64,000 nt of DNA, taken from assembly GCA_002356215.1 (NCBI GenBank), contig AP017959.1:1426001-1490000 (forward strand). The letters are read 5' to 3'. Every line of letters begins with the position of its first letter. Position 1 is the stretch's first letter. Positions 46,769 to 55,809 of this stretch are shown here, one piece after another. The position numbers were made by a program, and so were the translations under genes. The notes beneath the pieces were generated by a model, which had not been told where the DNA came from, searched no databases, and saw only the letters and a program-made list of their open reading frames with translations. This stretch comes from [Synechococcus] sp. NIES-970. GTDB taxonomy: Bacteria > Cyanobacteriota > Cyanobacteriia > Cyanobacteriales > MRBY01.

Positions 46769-47281
46769 ATGCCCTTGACCCACACACCAACCATCTCAAC
46801 CTACGAAGCCTGCTCCTTGACCACTGTCCAACGCTCCATTTTGATGGTGGATGACCAATCTGGTTACCTAGAGCTGATGGCAGAAGTCATGGAAGAACAC
46901 TTCCCCAATCTCTGTCTACAAACGGCCCAGGACGGTGAGCAAGCGTGGCAACTGCTCAATCAACCTCTTTGCGATCGCCCCTTTTCAAACTCTTCCCTGG
47001 GCCACTGCATCTATCCATCCTTAATTATTTCAGACCTTAATTTACCCAAAATATCGGGAATTGAGTTACTACAACGTATTAAACAAGACCCCCATCTCCA
47101 AGCAATTCCTGTGATTATCTTCAGCACTTCCCAGGTAGAAGATGATATTTTGTCCTGCTACCGGGCCCAGGCTAATTGCTTTATCACTAAGCCAAATGAT
47201 GTGGATGACTTTTTTACGGTCGTGCAACATATCATCACCTTTTGGCTCAATCTTGTTACTTTGCCAAATCTTGGGTCCTAA
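46769..47281 (+). CDS. Single-domain response regulator, Rcp1-like
   Basis: The 170-aa protein is a receiver domain with an unusually long N-terminal tail (about 20 residues) and no output domain. It shows the acidic pair in ILMVDDQSGYLELM, the phospho-accepting aspartate in SLIISDLNLPKISG and the lysine in CFITKPNDVDDF. Similar single-domain regulators (Rcp1) pair with phytochrome-like kinases in cyanobacteria. It follows the large sensor kinase gene on the same strand after 224 bases, which is compatible with a cognate pair, though not conclusive. Confidence 0.87.
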   Translation: MPLTHTPTISTYEACSLTTVQRSILMVDDQSGYLELMAEVMEEHFPNLCLQTAQDGEQAWQLLNQPLCDRPFSNSSLGHCIYPSLIISDLNLPKISGIELLQRIKQDPHLQAIPVIIFSTSQVEDDILSCYRAQANCFITKPNDVDDFFTVVQHIITFWLNLVTLPNLGS

Positions 47282-47339
47282 AAGATCCACTGGGGCCATT
47301 TTGCCCTATAGTTTTAGGTCTATTTTTGGTTGATTGGGA

Positions 47340-48239
47340 ATGTCCATGTCTGAATTTGCCTTACATAATTTTATTGGCTCGGAAGTTGAACGGGGTTATG
47401 AAGAGTCTCCAGTGGTGATTTTGCCAATCCCCTACGAGGCCACCACCACCTATCGCAAAGGTTGTGAACATGGCCCTGGTGCTCTGTTGGAGGCCTCGCA
47501 TCAGTTGGAGTGCTATGACGATGAGCTGCGCCGGGAAACTTGTTTTGATGTGGGCATCTTTACCCATCAGGCGATCGCCGACACTAGACAAAACCCCAAT
47601 CTTGCTGCTGAGGAAATGTTAGCCATTACCAGCGAGACCAGCCAAAAGTTGCTCAAAGACGGTAAATTCATCATTGCCCTGGGAGGGGAACATGCCATCA
47701 CAACGGGGGTGGTAAAGGGCCATCTCGATTTTTACCAGGAACCCTTTACAGTGGTGCAAATCGATGCCCACGCCGACCTGCGTCAGAGCTATGAAGGGTC
47801 AAAACATAACCATGCTTGCATTATGCGGCGGGTGATGGATTTGGGGCTGCCCAGTTTACCCGTGGCGATCCGCAGCCTCTGTCGGGAAGAAGCGGACCTG
47901 TTGGCAGAAAAAGAAATCCCTGTGGTTTGGGCCTGGGATATGCAACATGATCCCAACTGGATCGAAACGGCGATCGCCCAGATTAAAACCGAAAAAGTGT
48001 TCCTCACCATCGACCTCGATGGCATTGACCCGACCCTAATCGCTGGCGTCGGCACCCCAGAACCCGGTGGAATGGATTGGTACAGCACCCTCCGTTTTTT
48101 GCGCCGCCTCTTCGAAACCCGTCAAGTGATCGGCTGCGACATTATGGAACTCGCTCCACTGCAAGATTCGGTCGTCTCTGAATACAGCGCCGCTAAATTG
48201 GTGTACAAACTTATCGGCTACTGGCACGCAAATCGATAA
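47340..48239 (+). CDS. speB: Agmatinase-family ureohydrolase
   Basis: The ureohydrolase fold uses a binuclear metal centre. The 299-aa protein contains the metal motifs ALGGEHAITTGV, VQIDAHADLRQSYEG and TIDLDGIDPTLIAGVGTPEPGG. The family includes agmatinase (putrescine from agmatine), guanidinobutyrase and guanidine hydrolase; the short standard length suggests agmatinase, but substrate assignment is not secure. Two ATGs (47340 and 47346) are in frame; I use the first. It lies 58 bases after the response regulator with no functional tie. Confidence 0.85.
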   Translation: MSMSEFALHNFIGSEVERGYEESPVVILPIPYEATTTYRKGCEHGPGALLEASHQLECYDDELRRETCFDVGIFTHQAIADTRQNPNLAAEEMLAITSETSQKLLKDGKFIIALGGEHAITTGVVKGHLDFYQEPFTVVQIDAHADLRQSYEGSKHNHACIMRRVMDLGLPSLPVAIRSLCREEADLLAEKEIPVVWAWDMQHDPNWIETAIAQIKTEKVFLTIDLDGIDPTLIAGVGTPEPGGMDWYSTLRFLRRLFETRQVIGCDIMELAPLQDSVVSEYSAAKLVYKLIGYWHANR

Positions 48240-48359
48240 CCCCAAACCAGCAGAATACCTTGGCCAATCAGGGCTAACCTCACTTTTCGTGATTAAATGG
48301 CACGACCTTTCAGATTGTGTCACCCTATTGGACGAAGATTTTATCGGAGACAATGACCC

Positions 48360-48839
48360 ATGACGACCCTGACAATTGGCCAGGTAGCCCCCGATTTTGC
48401 CCTCAAGAATGCCCAGGGCGAAACCCGCACCCTGAAAGACTATGGCGGCCAATGGCTGGTTTTTTACTTTTATCCGAAGGACAATACCCCCGGTTGCACC
48501 ACCGAGGCGCTGGATTTCACAACTTTGGCCCCGGAATTTGCCGCTCTTAGTGCCGTAATCGTCGGGGTCAGCCCGGATTCAGAAAAATCCCATAGCCGCT
48601 TTATCGAAAAAAAAGAATTGGCGATCGAATTGCTCAGTGACCCTGACCACCAAACGGCTGAAGCTTATGGAGTCTGGCAACTGAAAAAGTTTATGGGTAA
48701 AGAATACATGGGCATTGTCCGCAGTACATTTTTAATCGATCCCGCAGGAAACATCGCGGCCCTCTGGTCAAAGGTCAAGGTAAAAGACCACGCGCAAGCG
48801 GTTTTAGCCACTCTCAAAGGCCAACTGTCAGGGAATTAG
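48360..48839 (+). CDS. bcp: Peroxiredoxin, Bcp/PrxQ type
   Basis: This thiol peroxidase reduces hydroperoxides. The 159-aa protein has the active-site segment FYPKDNTPGCTTEALDF with the peroxidatic cysteine (about residue 46). The usual second cysteine five residues on is leucine, and no other cysteine appears in the protein, so it looks like a one-cysteine form needing an external thiol. The C-terminal part (GIVRSTFLIDPAGNI) is typical. ATG at 48360. Its stop overlaps that of the convergent methyltransferase in TTAG (48836-48839). Confidence 0.93.
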   Translation: MTTLTIGQVAPDFALKNAQGETRTLKDYGGQWLVFYFYPKDNTPGCTTEALDFTTLAPEFAALSAVIVGVSPDSEKSHSRFIEKKELAIELLSDPDHQTAEAYGVWQLKKFMGKEYMGIVRSTFLIDPAGNIAALWSKVKVKDHAQAVLATLKGQLSGN

Positions 48840-49621
48840 GGCGTTTGACAGTCCCGCTGGCGACGGGCTTCATAGAGCATTAAGCCGCAGGCGATCGCCA
48901 CATTGAGCGATTCTACCCCAGGCCCCATAGGAATCTGTACTGCCTCATCCGCAAGGGCTGCCACATCGGGGGACAGTCCTGCCCCTTCATTACCCAACAA
49001 AATCAAACTCGGTTGCCGCCAGTCGATCTCCCAGTAGGTTTTCGTTGCCTGGGGGAGGGTGGCGATAACTTGGACGCCTTGAATGCGGTAATGCTGGATT
49101 TGTGATACAAAGCTCGATGTGACCATGGGCGTGGTCTGGAACCAAGCCCCTGCAGAAGCCCGCAGGACTTTGGGATTACTGGGATTAACGCTGTCACCAC
49201 TGAGCAATAGGGCCTCCCCCTTAGCGGCTGTGACCGTACGGATAATGGTGCCGAGATTACCCGGATCCTGGAGCCGTTCGATCGCCACGCCTAAATCAAT
49301 CATTGCCGGGGGAGTTTGACAGACTAACTCCTGCGCTAGGGTGGCCACAATCCCATCGGGGTTCACCGTTGTCGCCACCTTTTGTAGCACTTCTGCTGAA
49401 ACAAGGATTCGGCGATCGCCCGGTAGCTGCGCCGCTAACTGCGGGTACCGGTTCTGCCAAGCTTCTGTAAATAGAACCGTCTGAAAAGAAAGCCCCTTGG
49501 CGATCGCCGCCTCGATTAAATTCGTCCCTTCCAACAGCAAAAGCCCCTGCCGTTGCCGTTCCTTACCCTGATGCAGCCGGCGGATCTCTTTAACCAATGG
49601 GTTTTGCAAACTTGTGAGCAT
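48836..49621 (-). CDS. TrmH/SpoU family RNA 2'-O-methyltransferase
   Basis: This is a SAM-dependent SPOUT-fold methyltransferase acting on rRNA or tRNA ribose. The 261-aa protein starts MLTSLQNPLVKEIRRL, includes the N-terminal substrate-binding domain (LLLLEGTNLIEAAI) and the SPOUT motifs LQDPGNLGTIIRTVTAA, LILLGNEGAGLSPDV and IPMGPGVESLNVAIACGLMLYE. The exact target is unknown. ATG at 49621 is preferred to an upstream TTG at 49669 because the family opens there. Convergent with bcp. Confidence 0.92.
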   Translation of the reverse strand: MLTSLQNPLVKEIRRLHQGKERQRQGLLLLEGTNLIEAAIAKGLSFQTVLFTEAWQNRYPQLAAQLPGDRRILVSAEVLQKVATTVNPDGIVATLAQELVCQTPPAMIDLGVAIERLQDPGNLGTIIRTVTAAKGEALLLSGDSVNPSNPKVLRASAGAWFQTTPMVTSSFVSQIQHYRIQGVQVIATLPQATKTYWEIDWRQPSLILLGNEGAGLSPDVAALADEAVQIPMGPGVESLNVAIACGLMLYEARRQRDCQTP

Positions 49622-49694
49622 CCTTGCCCCAGACTTTTCCCGTTTCTGACAATATTCAGCCGTCAACAACGATTAAGCTGACATTTCACTCAGA

Positions 49695-49780
49695 TGCGGA
49701 ACGCGAGACTTGAACTCGCAAGGGATAAAACTCCCACTAGAACCTGAATCTAGCGCGTCTACCAATTCCGCCAGTTCCGC
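49695..49780 (-). tRNA. tRNA-Leu (anticodon CAG)
   Basis: The minus strand folds as a class II tRNA of 86 nt. The acceptor GCGGAAC pairs with GTTCCGC and the discriminator is A. The anticodon stem CTAGA/TCTAG carries loop TTCAGGT (anticodon CAG), there is a long variable arm (GTGGGAGTTTTATCCCTT region), and the T arm has GTTCAAG. The long variable arm and CAG anticodon identify Leu. CCA is not encoded. Confidence 0.95.
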
Positions 49781-49950
49781 AGGTTAATGTGTAAGCACAC
49801 AGTTTACAATTATTTCTTGATAATATCAAAACGTCAAGTCAATTGCTAAAAGATTATCTATTCACGGCGAACCCATCCTAAACCGTGAACAAAAAAGTGT
49901 AATTTTGATCAACATCGGTCAATGGTTTCCGGTAGAATCAAGACGAAAAT

Positions 49951-51315
49951 TTGACAAAGTTTCCCCCATCTTCTATCCCATTTGTGGAGGATCGACCCAT
50001 TAAAACTTCTGCTCCCCTCACCCCCACCCCCACGACCACTGAAACGATCCTCAAAATTGAAGGGCGACACCCCCTCAGTGGCGAAGTTAGAATTAGCGGC
50101 GCCAAAAACTCTGCCCTGGCAATTATGGCCGGAACGCTGCTCTGTAGCGACCAATGTCGTTTAACCAACATTCCTGACCTCGCTGATATCAAACGCATGG
50201 CGGAAGTGATCGCCTCCCTTGGGGTGACCATTACGGCGACCCCGGGCAGCCTTGATTTCGATACCCGTCACCTCAGTACCGCTGAAGCTCCTTACGAATT
50301 GGTTTCTAAGCTGAGGGCAAGTTTCTTTATCATTGGGCCGCTCTTAGCTCGTCTCGGGGAAGCAAAAGTGCCGATGCCGGGAGGTTGTGCGATTGGGGCA
50401 CGTCCGGTAGATCTCCACGTGCGGGGACTCCAAGCCATGGGCGCAGATGTGCTCATTGAACATGGGGTTGTGCAAGCAGTCGTTAGGGGTAACCGCCGTC
50501 GCCTCCAGGGGGCCAAAATTTATTTGGATTATCCCAGTGTAGGCGCCACAGAAACACTGATGATGGCGGCGACCCTGGCGGAAGGGGAAACGATCCTTGA
50601 AAATGCTGCCCAGGAACCCGAGATTGTCGATCTAGCGAACTTCTGTCGCTCCATGGGGGCAAACATCAGTGGAGATGGCAGCAACAAAATTGTAATCCAG
50701 GGTTGCGATCGCCTCCATGCGACTGATTATCCGATTATCCCTGACCGCATCGAAGCAGGGACTTTCTTGGTAGCCGGGGCAATCACCCAGTCAGAATTTA
50801 GTATTTTCCCCGTAGTACCAGACCACCTGCTTCCCGTCATTGCCAAATTAGAAGCCACAGGCACAAAAGTGATCACAGAAGCGCCAAACCGTCTGCGCAT
50901 CAAACCCCAGGGTATTCTTCAAGCCACGGACATTGAAACGCTTCCTTATCCTGGCTTCCCGACGGATATGCAGGCCCAGTTTATGGCGCTATTGACCCTG
51001 TGCGAAGGCAATAGTGTGGTTACAGAAACAGTATTCGAAAACCGGATGCACCACGTAGCGGAGTTTAAGCGCATGGGGGCAGACGTAAAAATCAAGGGCA
51101 ATAATGCCGTTATCACAGGAGTTCCCTTCCTGTCTGGGGCCCCTGTAATGGCGACAGATCTACGGGCTTCGGCAGCCTTGGTACTTGTTGGTTTAGCCGC
51201 CGAAGGTACGACGATTATGCGGGGTGTACACCACATGGATCGCGGCTATGATGACCTCGAAGGCAAGTTCAAAGGGCTTGGTGCCAAGATTGAACGTCTC
51301 AGCGCTACCCTATAG
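49951..51315 (+). CDS. murA: UDP-N-acetylglucosamine 1-carboxyvinyltransferase
   Basis: MurA adds enolpyruvate to UDP-GlcNAc, the first committed step of peptidoglycan synthesis. The protein contains [22 protein letters not shown], the active-site cysteine loop [14 protein letters not shown] (fosfomycin-sensitive form), [19 protein letters not shown] and [17 protein letters not shown]. The frame is open from a TTG at 49951 (454 aa); a GTG at 49984 is also possible and would drop 11 residues, and neither has a strong ribosome binding site. A rho-independent terminator follows. With glmS it belongs to cell-wall precursor synthesis. Confidence 0.95.
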   Translation: MTKFPPSSIPFVEDRPIKTSAPLTPTPTTTETILKIEGRHPLSGEVRISGAKNSALAIMAGTLLCSDQCRLTNIPDLADIKRMAEVIASLGVTITATPGSLDFDTRHLSTAEAPYELVSKLRASFFIIGPLLARLGEAKVPMPGGCAIGARPVDLHVRGLQAMGADVLIEHGVVQAVVRGNRRRLQGAKIYLDYPSVGATETLMMAATLAEGETILENAAQEPEIVDLANFCRSMGANISGDGSNKIVIQGCDRLHATDYPIIPDRIEAGTFLVAGAITQSEFSIFPVVPDHLLPVIAKLEATGTKVITEAPNRLRIKPQGILQATDIETLPYPGFPTDMQAQFMALLTLCEGNSVVTETVFENRMHHVAEFKRMGADVKIKGNNAVITGVPFLSGAPVMATDLRASAALVLVGLAAEGTTIMRGVHHMDRGYDDLEGKFKGLGAKIERLSATL

Positions 51316-51360
51316 GGCGATCGCCTGATTTCTTGCGATTTCAATCAAAGATGAATCTAA

Positions 51361-51388
51361 AGCCTACTCCCTAGAGAGTAGGCTTTTT
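51361..51388 (+). terminator. Rho-independent terminator of murA
   Basis: AGCCTACTC (51361-51369) pairs with GAGTAGGCT (51376-51384) across a 6-nt loop, followed by five T residues including the last stem base. It lies 46 bases after the murA stop. Confidence 0.88.
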
Positions 51389-51422
51389 CTTAGATCTAGA
51401 AAAAATCCCCCAGGAAAAAAGC

Positions 51423-52373
51423 TCAAGCCCGGTGCTTGAGGGCCTGCACCAGTTGAGCTAACTGCGCTTCACTAAAAGCACGATTGAGAATTTGGGCGGC
51501 TTCTTTCGGCTCGGTAGGAATCAAAATGTAGGGCAGTTGGGCGATCGCCAAATTTTTGAGATCCGTCGGGATGATAATTTTCTCTGGTGCTTTTTGTTCC
51601 AGGAGATCGGCCGCTTCTTTGATACCTTTGATCACGATGGGAGCAAGGGTCTGAAAAGAATGCGCTGGATTGGCGATCGCCTTGTGACTGGCTTTGAGCA
51701 CCTGTTGCCAGGGTTTCGCTTTTTTGTTGAGCTTTGCCAGCTCAATGCAGAGTTTCTGGAGTTTTTGCCGCTGTTCTGGGGTAGCCTCTTGACGAAACAA
51801 ACTCAGCATTTGCCGCAGGAGCTCACGAATTTGCTTCCCAAATGCCGGATCACCAGGCGCGGCAACCCTTGGTGGGGTGGCTACCGGAGCAGCAGGGGCG
51901 ACGGGCATAGCGGGTGGTTTCTGAGGGAGAATCCGTTCAGGTTCCAAGGGGCTACTGACCAATCGGTCTAAATAACTTTGGAGTTCACTAAATTGGGGAT
52001 CCGCCTCCGCCATAATCTTGCCGATTTCTTCTTCCTGGAGGCCAAAGGGACTTTGGAGTTTTTCGAGGAGCTCCTGGAGGACATCATAGGCACTGAGAAA
52101 AAGAGACTTTAAGGTTTCATCGACTGCAATGTGGTGGTCCTTAAAAATTTTAAATGCGTCTTCTAGGCGGTGGGCCGTTTTTTGAATGCTGGTATAGCCC
52201 AACATTGCTGCTCCCCCTTTCACTGAGTGGGCCGCCCGAAAGAGTTCATTGACTCGTTCTGTATCATTTACCACCTCAGACAGTTCTAGAATCCCTTGCT
52301 CTAAAGTTTCGAGGTGTTCTTTGGCTTCTTCAATGAAGTAACCAAGAATTTTTTGTTGACTGGCGGCATCCAC
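51423..52373 (-). CDS. Stand-alone histidine phosphotransfer (Hpt) protein, CheA N-terminus-like
   Basis: The 316-aa product has an N-terminal Hpt domain (about residues 1-110) with the phosphorylatable histidine in ELFRAAHSVKGGAAMLG, like the P1 domain of CheA/PilL. A Pro/Ala-rich linker (about 145-170) and a helical C-terminal region of about 140 residues follow, with no kinase, CheW or receiver domain. It could therefore relay phosphate from another kinase, as split CheA systems do. It starts with GTG at 52373, with AGGAGA eight bases upstream. Convergent with murA. Confidence 0.85.
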   Translation of the reverse strand: MDAASQQKILGYFIEEAKEHLETLEQGILELSEVVNDTERVNELFRAAHSVKGGAAMLGYTSIQKTAHRLEDAFKIFKDHHIAVDETLKSLFLSAYDVLQELLEKLQSPFGLQEEEIGKIMAEADPQFSELQSYLDRLVSSPLEPERILPQKPPAMPVAPAAPVATPPRVAAPGDPAFGKQIRELLRQMLSLFRQEATPEQRQKLQKLCIELAKLNKKAKPWQQVLKASHKAIANPAHSFQTLAPIVIKGIKEAADLLEQKAPEKIIIPTDLKNLAIAQLPYILIPTEPKEAAQILNRAFSEAQLAQLVQALKHRA

Positions 52374-52874
52374 AGTAGATTCTCCTCACAATTTAGAGAT
52401 TGGCGTTGCAGGGGATACAAGAGTTGAGTTCACTCTGTTCTAACGTTATCAGAGAGTTGCAGCTATACCCTGCCATTTTGGGATGGGGAGACAAGGGCGA
52501 TCGGCTGGCCAATGGAACGTAATCAATGAGAATTAGATTGGGTTTATTAATCTATTCAGTCTGATTCTACAATAAATAGCATAACCCTCAGAAAGGTAGA
52601 GGCAATGCAGATGCTTGACTTTGGGGCCAGGCGCCAAAGATGGCTGCCGGCTGTCATCGCTCAGAGCGAAAAAGCAGGCCAATGCCCCTAGCTATTAGAA
52701 AAAAGTTTTTTGCTCCTGGATACCAAACTACCTCCCAGGAACAAACCATGACTGGGAATGAGTCACTACCCCTTTGGGTCTGGGATTGTGTCAAAATATC
52801 TGGGTGTTTCCAGACAGCTGTTTGATATTGACTTTGCTCAGTCCGTTCTGGCTCCCATAACATTGCCCCCAACC
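52374..52874. other. Long intergenic region upstream of the quinone methyltransferase
   Basis: About 500 bases without a convincing gene. The first part must contain the promoter of the Hpt gene. Further on, at 52619-52639, there is a hairpin (CTTTGG-g-GC, loop cag, GC-g-CCAAAG) with one internal mismatch. The open frame between 52758 and 52874 upstream of MSKANATT reads as non-family sequence. A 52640-52825 frame also looks random. No known riboswitch is recognisable. Confidence 0.45.
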
Positions 52875-53576
52875 ATGTCCAAAGCCAACGCCACAACAAT
52901 TCAAGGAATTTTTAATCGCATCGCTCCCCAGTATGATGCCCTCAATGAATGGATCAGCCTCGGTCAACATCGGATTTGGAAAAAAATGGCGGTGAAATGG
53001 AGTGGGGTGACTAGCGGCGATCGCGTCCTCGATGTGTGCTGTGGTAGTGGTGATCTCACGCTGCTCCTCGCGAAAACCGTCGGTATCTATGGCCAAACCA
53101 TTGGCCTAGATTTTGCAACACAGCAGTTGGCGATCGCCGCCAAGAAACAAGCCCGCACCTGTCCCCACTTAGATATTCACTGGCAGGAGGGGGATGCTCT
53201 GCATCTACCCTATCCTGAGAATCATTTCGATGGGATTACCATGGGCTATGGTTTGCGTAATGTCGTTGATATTCCCAGAGCTCTCGGGGAACTGCAACGG
53301 GTTTTAAAACCAGGTAAAAAAGTGGCGATTTTAGACTTTCACCGCCCAGAAGACCCCAGCAAACAGGTCTTTCAACAGTGGTATTTAAATCATTTTGTTG
53401 TCCCCCTTGCCGAACAGTTCCAGCTGACCCACGAATACGCCTACATTCAACCCAGCATTGAGCGCTTTCCTTCCGGTAAAGAGCAGGAAAAGTTGGCGAA
53501 AGCGACGGGCTTCCGGGAAGCGGTTCACTATGGTATCGTCGGGGATATGATGGGTGTACTAGTGGCGATTAAATGA
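52875..53576 (+). CDS. menG: Demethyl-quinone methyltransferase (MenG/UbiE family)
   Basis: A SAM-dependent C-methyltransferase. In cyanobacteria the UbiE/MenG homologue methylates the phylloquinone precursor. The 233-aa protein starts MSKANATTIQGIFNRIAPQ, then shows motif I in VLDVCCGSGDLTLLLA, LDFATQQLAIAAKK, and the family segments FDGITMGYGLRNVVD and ILDFHRPEDPSKQ. The frame is open from 52758, but the ATG at 52875 gives the normal N-terminus and length. The symbol could equally be ubiE; the substrate is inferred from the lineage. A phosphatase gene follows 16 bases later. Confidence 0.92.
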   Translation: MSKANATTIQGIFNRIAPQYDALNEWISLGQHRIWKKMAVKWSGVTSGDRVLDVCCGSGDLTLLLAKTVGIYGQTIGLDFATQQLAIAAKKQARTCPHLDIHWQEGDALHLPYPENHFDGITMGYGLRNVVDIPRALGELQRVLKPGKKVAILDFHRPEDPSKQVFQQWYLNHFVVPLAEQFQLTHEYAYIQPSIERFPSGKEQEKLAKATGFREAVHYGIVGDMMGVLVAIK

Positions 53577-53592
53577 TGGAGATAGAAAACAG

Positions 53593-54309
53593 ATGGGTCA
53601 GCGACGAATCTGCATAGGAGATGTGCATGGTCATTATGAAACGTTGATGGCCCTGCTTGAATTGGTCGCTCCCGATGCGGATGACGCGGTGTATTTCCTT
53701 GGAGATTTAATTGACCGTGGCCCCAGAAGTGCTGACATTATCGAGTTTGTGCGCCGTAGTTCCTATGAATCTCTCCTTGGTAACCATGAGGTGATGATGA
53801 TCGAGGCGATCGCCATCGATGGTAGTGTCCAGGGAGAAACTTTTATGACTTGGTATCACAGCGGTGGCGCGAACACACTCCAGAGTTATAAGAACCGCCG
53901 CATCCCCTCTGAACATCTCCAATGGTTACGGGAACGGCCCACCCACCTTGACTTGGGTGATGTTTGGCTGGTTCATGCTGGCCTTGCTCCCCACTTGCCT
54001 CTTGAGCAACAGGGCGCTGACCAGTTTTGTTGGGTACGCCAAGAATTTCACTCCATGGCCCAGCCTTATTTTCCGAATAAATTAATCATCGTCGGCCACA
54101 CCATTACCTTCACCTTTCCCGGGGTACAACCGGGCCAAGTCGCCCAGGGGCCGGGCTGGTTGGATATCGACACCGGCGTTTATCACGCCAAAAGCGGCTG
54201 GTTAACGGCCTTTGATATTGATCGACGCGAGGTATATCAAGTCAATAGTCACACCGCAGAAAAACGCTGCTTACCCCTTGAGGCGATCGCCGTGACGCCC
54301 TTTCTCTGA
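53593..54309 (+). CDS. PP2A/PPP-like metallophosphoesterase
   Basis: The 238-aa product has the metal-binding signatures GDVHGHYETL, FLGDLIDRGPRSADI and LLGNHEVMM of the PPP family (serine/threonine phosphatase or diadenosine tetraphosphatase-like), with later histidines in VHAGLAP and IIVGHTIT. Bacterial members of this shape can hydrolyse phosphoproteins or ApnA; which one is not clear. It starts at ATG 53593 with GGAG upstream and follows the quinone methyltransferase by 16 bases, so it may be co-transcribed. Confidence 0.9.
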   Translation: MGQRRICIGDVHGHYETLMALLELVAPDADDAVYFLGDLIDRGPRSADIIEFVRRSSYESLLGNHEVMMIEAIAIDGSVQGETFMTWYHSGGANTLQSYKNRRIPSEHLQWLRERPTHLDLGDVWLVHAGLAPHLPLEQQGADQFCWVRQEFHSMAQPYFPNKLIIVGHTITFTFPGVQPGQVAQGPGWLDIDTGVYHAKSGWLTAFDIDRREVYQVNSHTAEKRCLPLEAIAVTPFL

Positions 54310-54390
54310 ACATCACTCCCGCAGAATTTCGAGGTAGCCGCTTCAGATCCGTCAGAATTCACGCTATGATAATGTCTGCTCATCCCTTTT

Positions 54391-54477
54391 GGAGAGGTGG
54401 CAGAGCGGTTGAATGCGCCTGACTTGAAATCAGGTTTCGGGGCAACTCGGACGGGGGTTCGAATCCCCCCCTCTCCG
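54391..54477 (+). tRNA. tRNA-Ser (anticodon TGA)
   Basis: The acceptor GGAGAGG (54391-54397) pairs with CCTCTCC (54470-54476), discriminator G. The anticodon stem CCTGA/TCAGG carries loop CTTGAAA (anticodon TGA), followed by a long class II variable arm and a T arm with GTTCGAATC. CCA is not encoded. Confidence 0.95.
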
Positions 54478-54582
54478 TCCAAAAATTTATCAATCTCCAT
54501 CAAACCCCAAGCGAAATTTTTGTGCCATGGGGTCAAGGCTCCGGCAAAATAGAAAAAATTGCCTGGGAACTTTTGCGCCTCC

Positions 54583-55773
54583 ATGTCTAAGCCTGATTTT
54601 TTTCCGACCCAAACCCAACCACTACTCGTGCGTTTGGTGCAAAGTATCGCCTATTGGGTAGGGCGTTTTAAATACCAGTTAAGGCTACGGGTGAGCGAGG
54701 TAGATTTGGGGAAAATTCGTGCCCTCGGTGATGCACGGATTGTTTTCATGCCCAACCATCCCACCTTTGACGATGGTCTGGTGATGTTTTTGCTCTCGGC
54801 CCAATTGGGAGAAATCTTTAACTATCTCGTGGCCTATGAAAACTTTACAGATCAGCTCGCCGGTTTTTTGCAAAAAAGTGGCTGCTATTCGATTCGACGG
54901 GGGGTAGGCGATCGCCGCAGCATTGCCCATACCCTAGAGCTCCTGAAACAAGAACGTTCTCGGATGGTCATTTTTCCGGAGGGGGGCTGTTCTTTTCAAA
55001 ATGATGCCATTGTGCCATTTCGCACCGGAGCAATCCAACTGCCGATGCAAGCAATGCAGGCGATCGCCAAACAAGAAGGCGCCTTTCCCCCCTGCTATCT
55101 TGTGCCGATTAGTATCAAATATCGCTATCTTAAGGCTCCAGAAACCATCATTCAGCGCAGCTTACAAAATCTCGAAGAAAAACTGCAGATTACCCCGGCC
55201 ACGACGGATCCATACCAAAGACTCCGGGGGGTAGCCGAGGTTGTGTTACAACAGCTCGAAACCGAATACCAGCTCACCCCAGACCCCGATGATGATTGGA
55301 ACGGGCGCATCAAACAGATCCGCAACTCTGCCCTTAACCTTTGTGCAACACAATTGAATCTCAGCTTCCCCGATGACTTTCCCCTGCGGGAACGGGTTTA
55401 CAAAATGCAAGCCCTCTTAATTGAAAAAGCCTCCGGAGAGCCTTCTCTGGGCTTGGAAAACGATGAAATTCTGTACCAAACTACGGTGCGATTACTCAAC
55501 TTCGACGCTATCTATGACGGCTATGTGGGAGCTTATCCGAGTCATGAGCGATTTATTGATACCCTCACTCGCCTAGAACGGGAAGTATTTCGGGTAGAAA
55601 TTCCCAAGCCAAAGGGACTGCATGAAGGCTGGATCCGGGTGGGGAAGCCGATCAATCTCCAGGACTACGGAGCTCAATATCAAGGCGATCGCCAAGGCAC
55701 AATTCTCCAACTGACAGAAGCGATGCAATATGAGGTGCAAAATAACCTCCTCGATATGATTTACCATCCTTGA
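54583..55773 (+). CDS. 1-acyl-sn-glycerol-3-phosphate acyltransferase-like protein
   Basis: A PlsC-type acyltransferase of 396 aa. The catalytic block NHPTFDDGLVMFLL (H-x4-D, about residue 53) and the FPEGGCSFQND block (about residue 133) are present, followed by a long C-terminal extension (about residues 200-396) that is not part of the usual PlsC fold. The extension is helical and soluble. In cyanobacteria long PlsC-like proteins of this kind exist without a proven substrate. ATG at 54583 (MSKPDFFPT) is preferred over the upstream in-frame codon at 54559. Confidence 0.8.
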   Translation: MSKPDFFPTQTQPLLVRLVQSIAYWVGRFKYQLRLRVSEVDLGKIRALGDARIVFMPNHPTFDDGLVMFLLSAQLGEIFNYLVAYENFTDQLAGFLQKSGCYSIRRGVGDRRSIAHTLELLKQERSRMVIFPEGGCSFQNDAIVPFRTGAIQLPMQAMQAIAKQEGAFPPCYLVPISIKYRYLKAPETIIQRSLQNLEEKLQITPATTDPYQRLRGVAEVVLQQLETEYQLTPDPDDDWNGRIKQIRNSALNLCATQLNLSFPDDFPLRERVYKMQALLIEKASGEPSLGLENDEILYQTTVRLLNFDAIYDGYVGAYPSHERFIDTLTRLEREVFRVEIPKPKGLHEGWIRVGKPINLQDYGAQYQGDRQGTILQLTEAMQYEVQNNLLDMIYHP

Positions 55774-55809
55774 CAAGCCCAGAGCAGACTATTTTTGTGC
55801 TTTCCCAAC

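Noticed and set aside
47340-48239. Guanidine hydrolase (GdmH)
   Set aside because: Family motifs are shared among ureohydrolases; the length fits ordinary agmatinase better and no guanidine riboswitch was seen upstream.
52640-52825. 61-codon frame upstream of the quinone methyltransferase gene
   Set aside because: No family-like pattern, low-complexity composition, and it overlaps the likely leader of the next gene.
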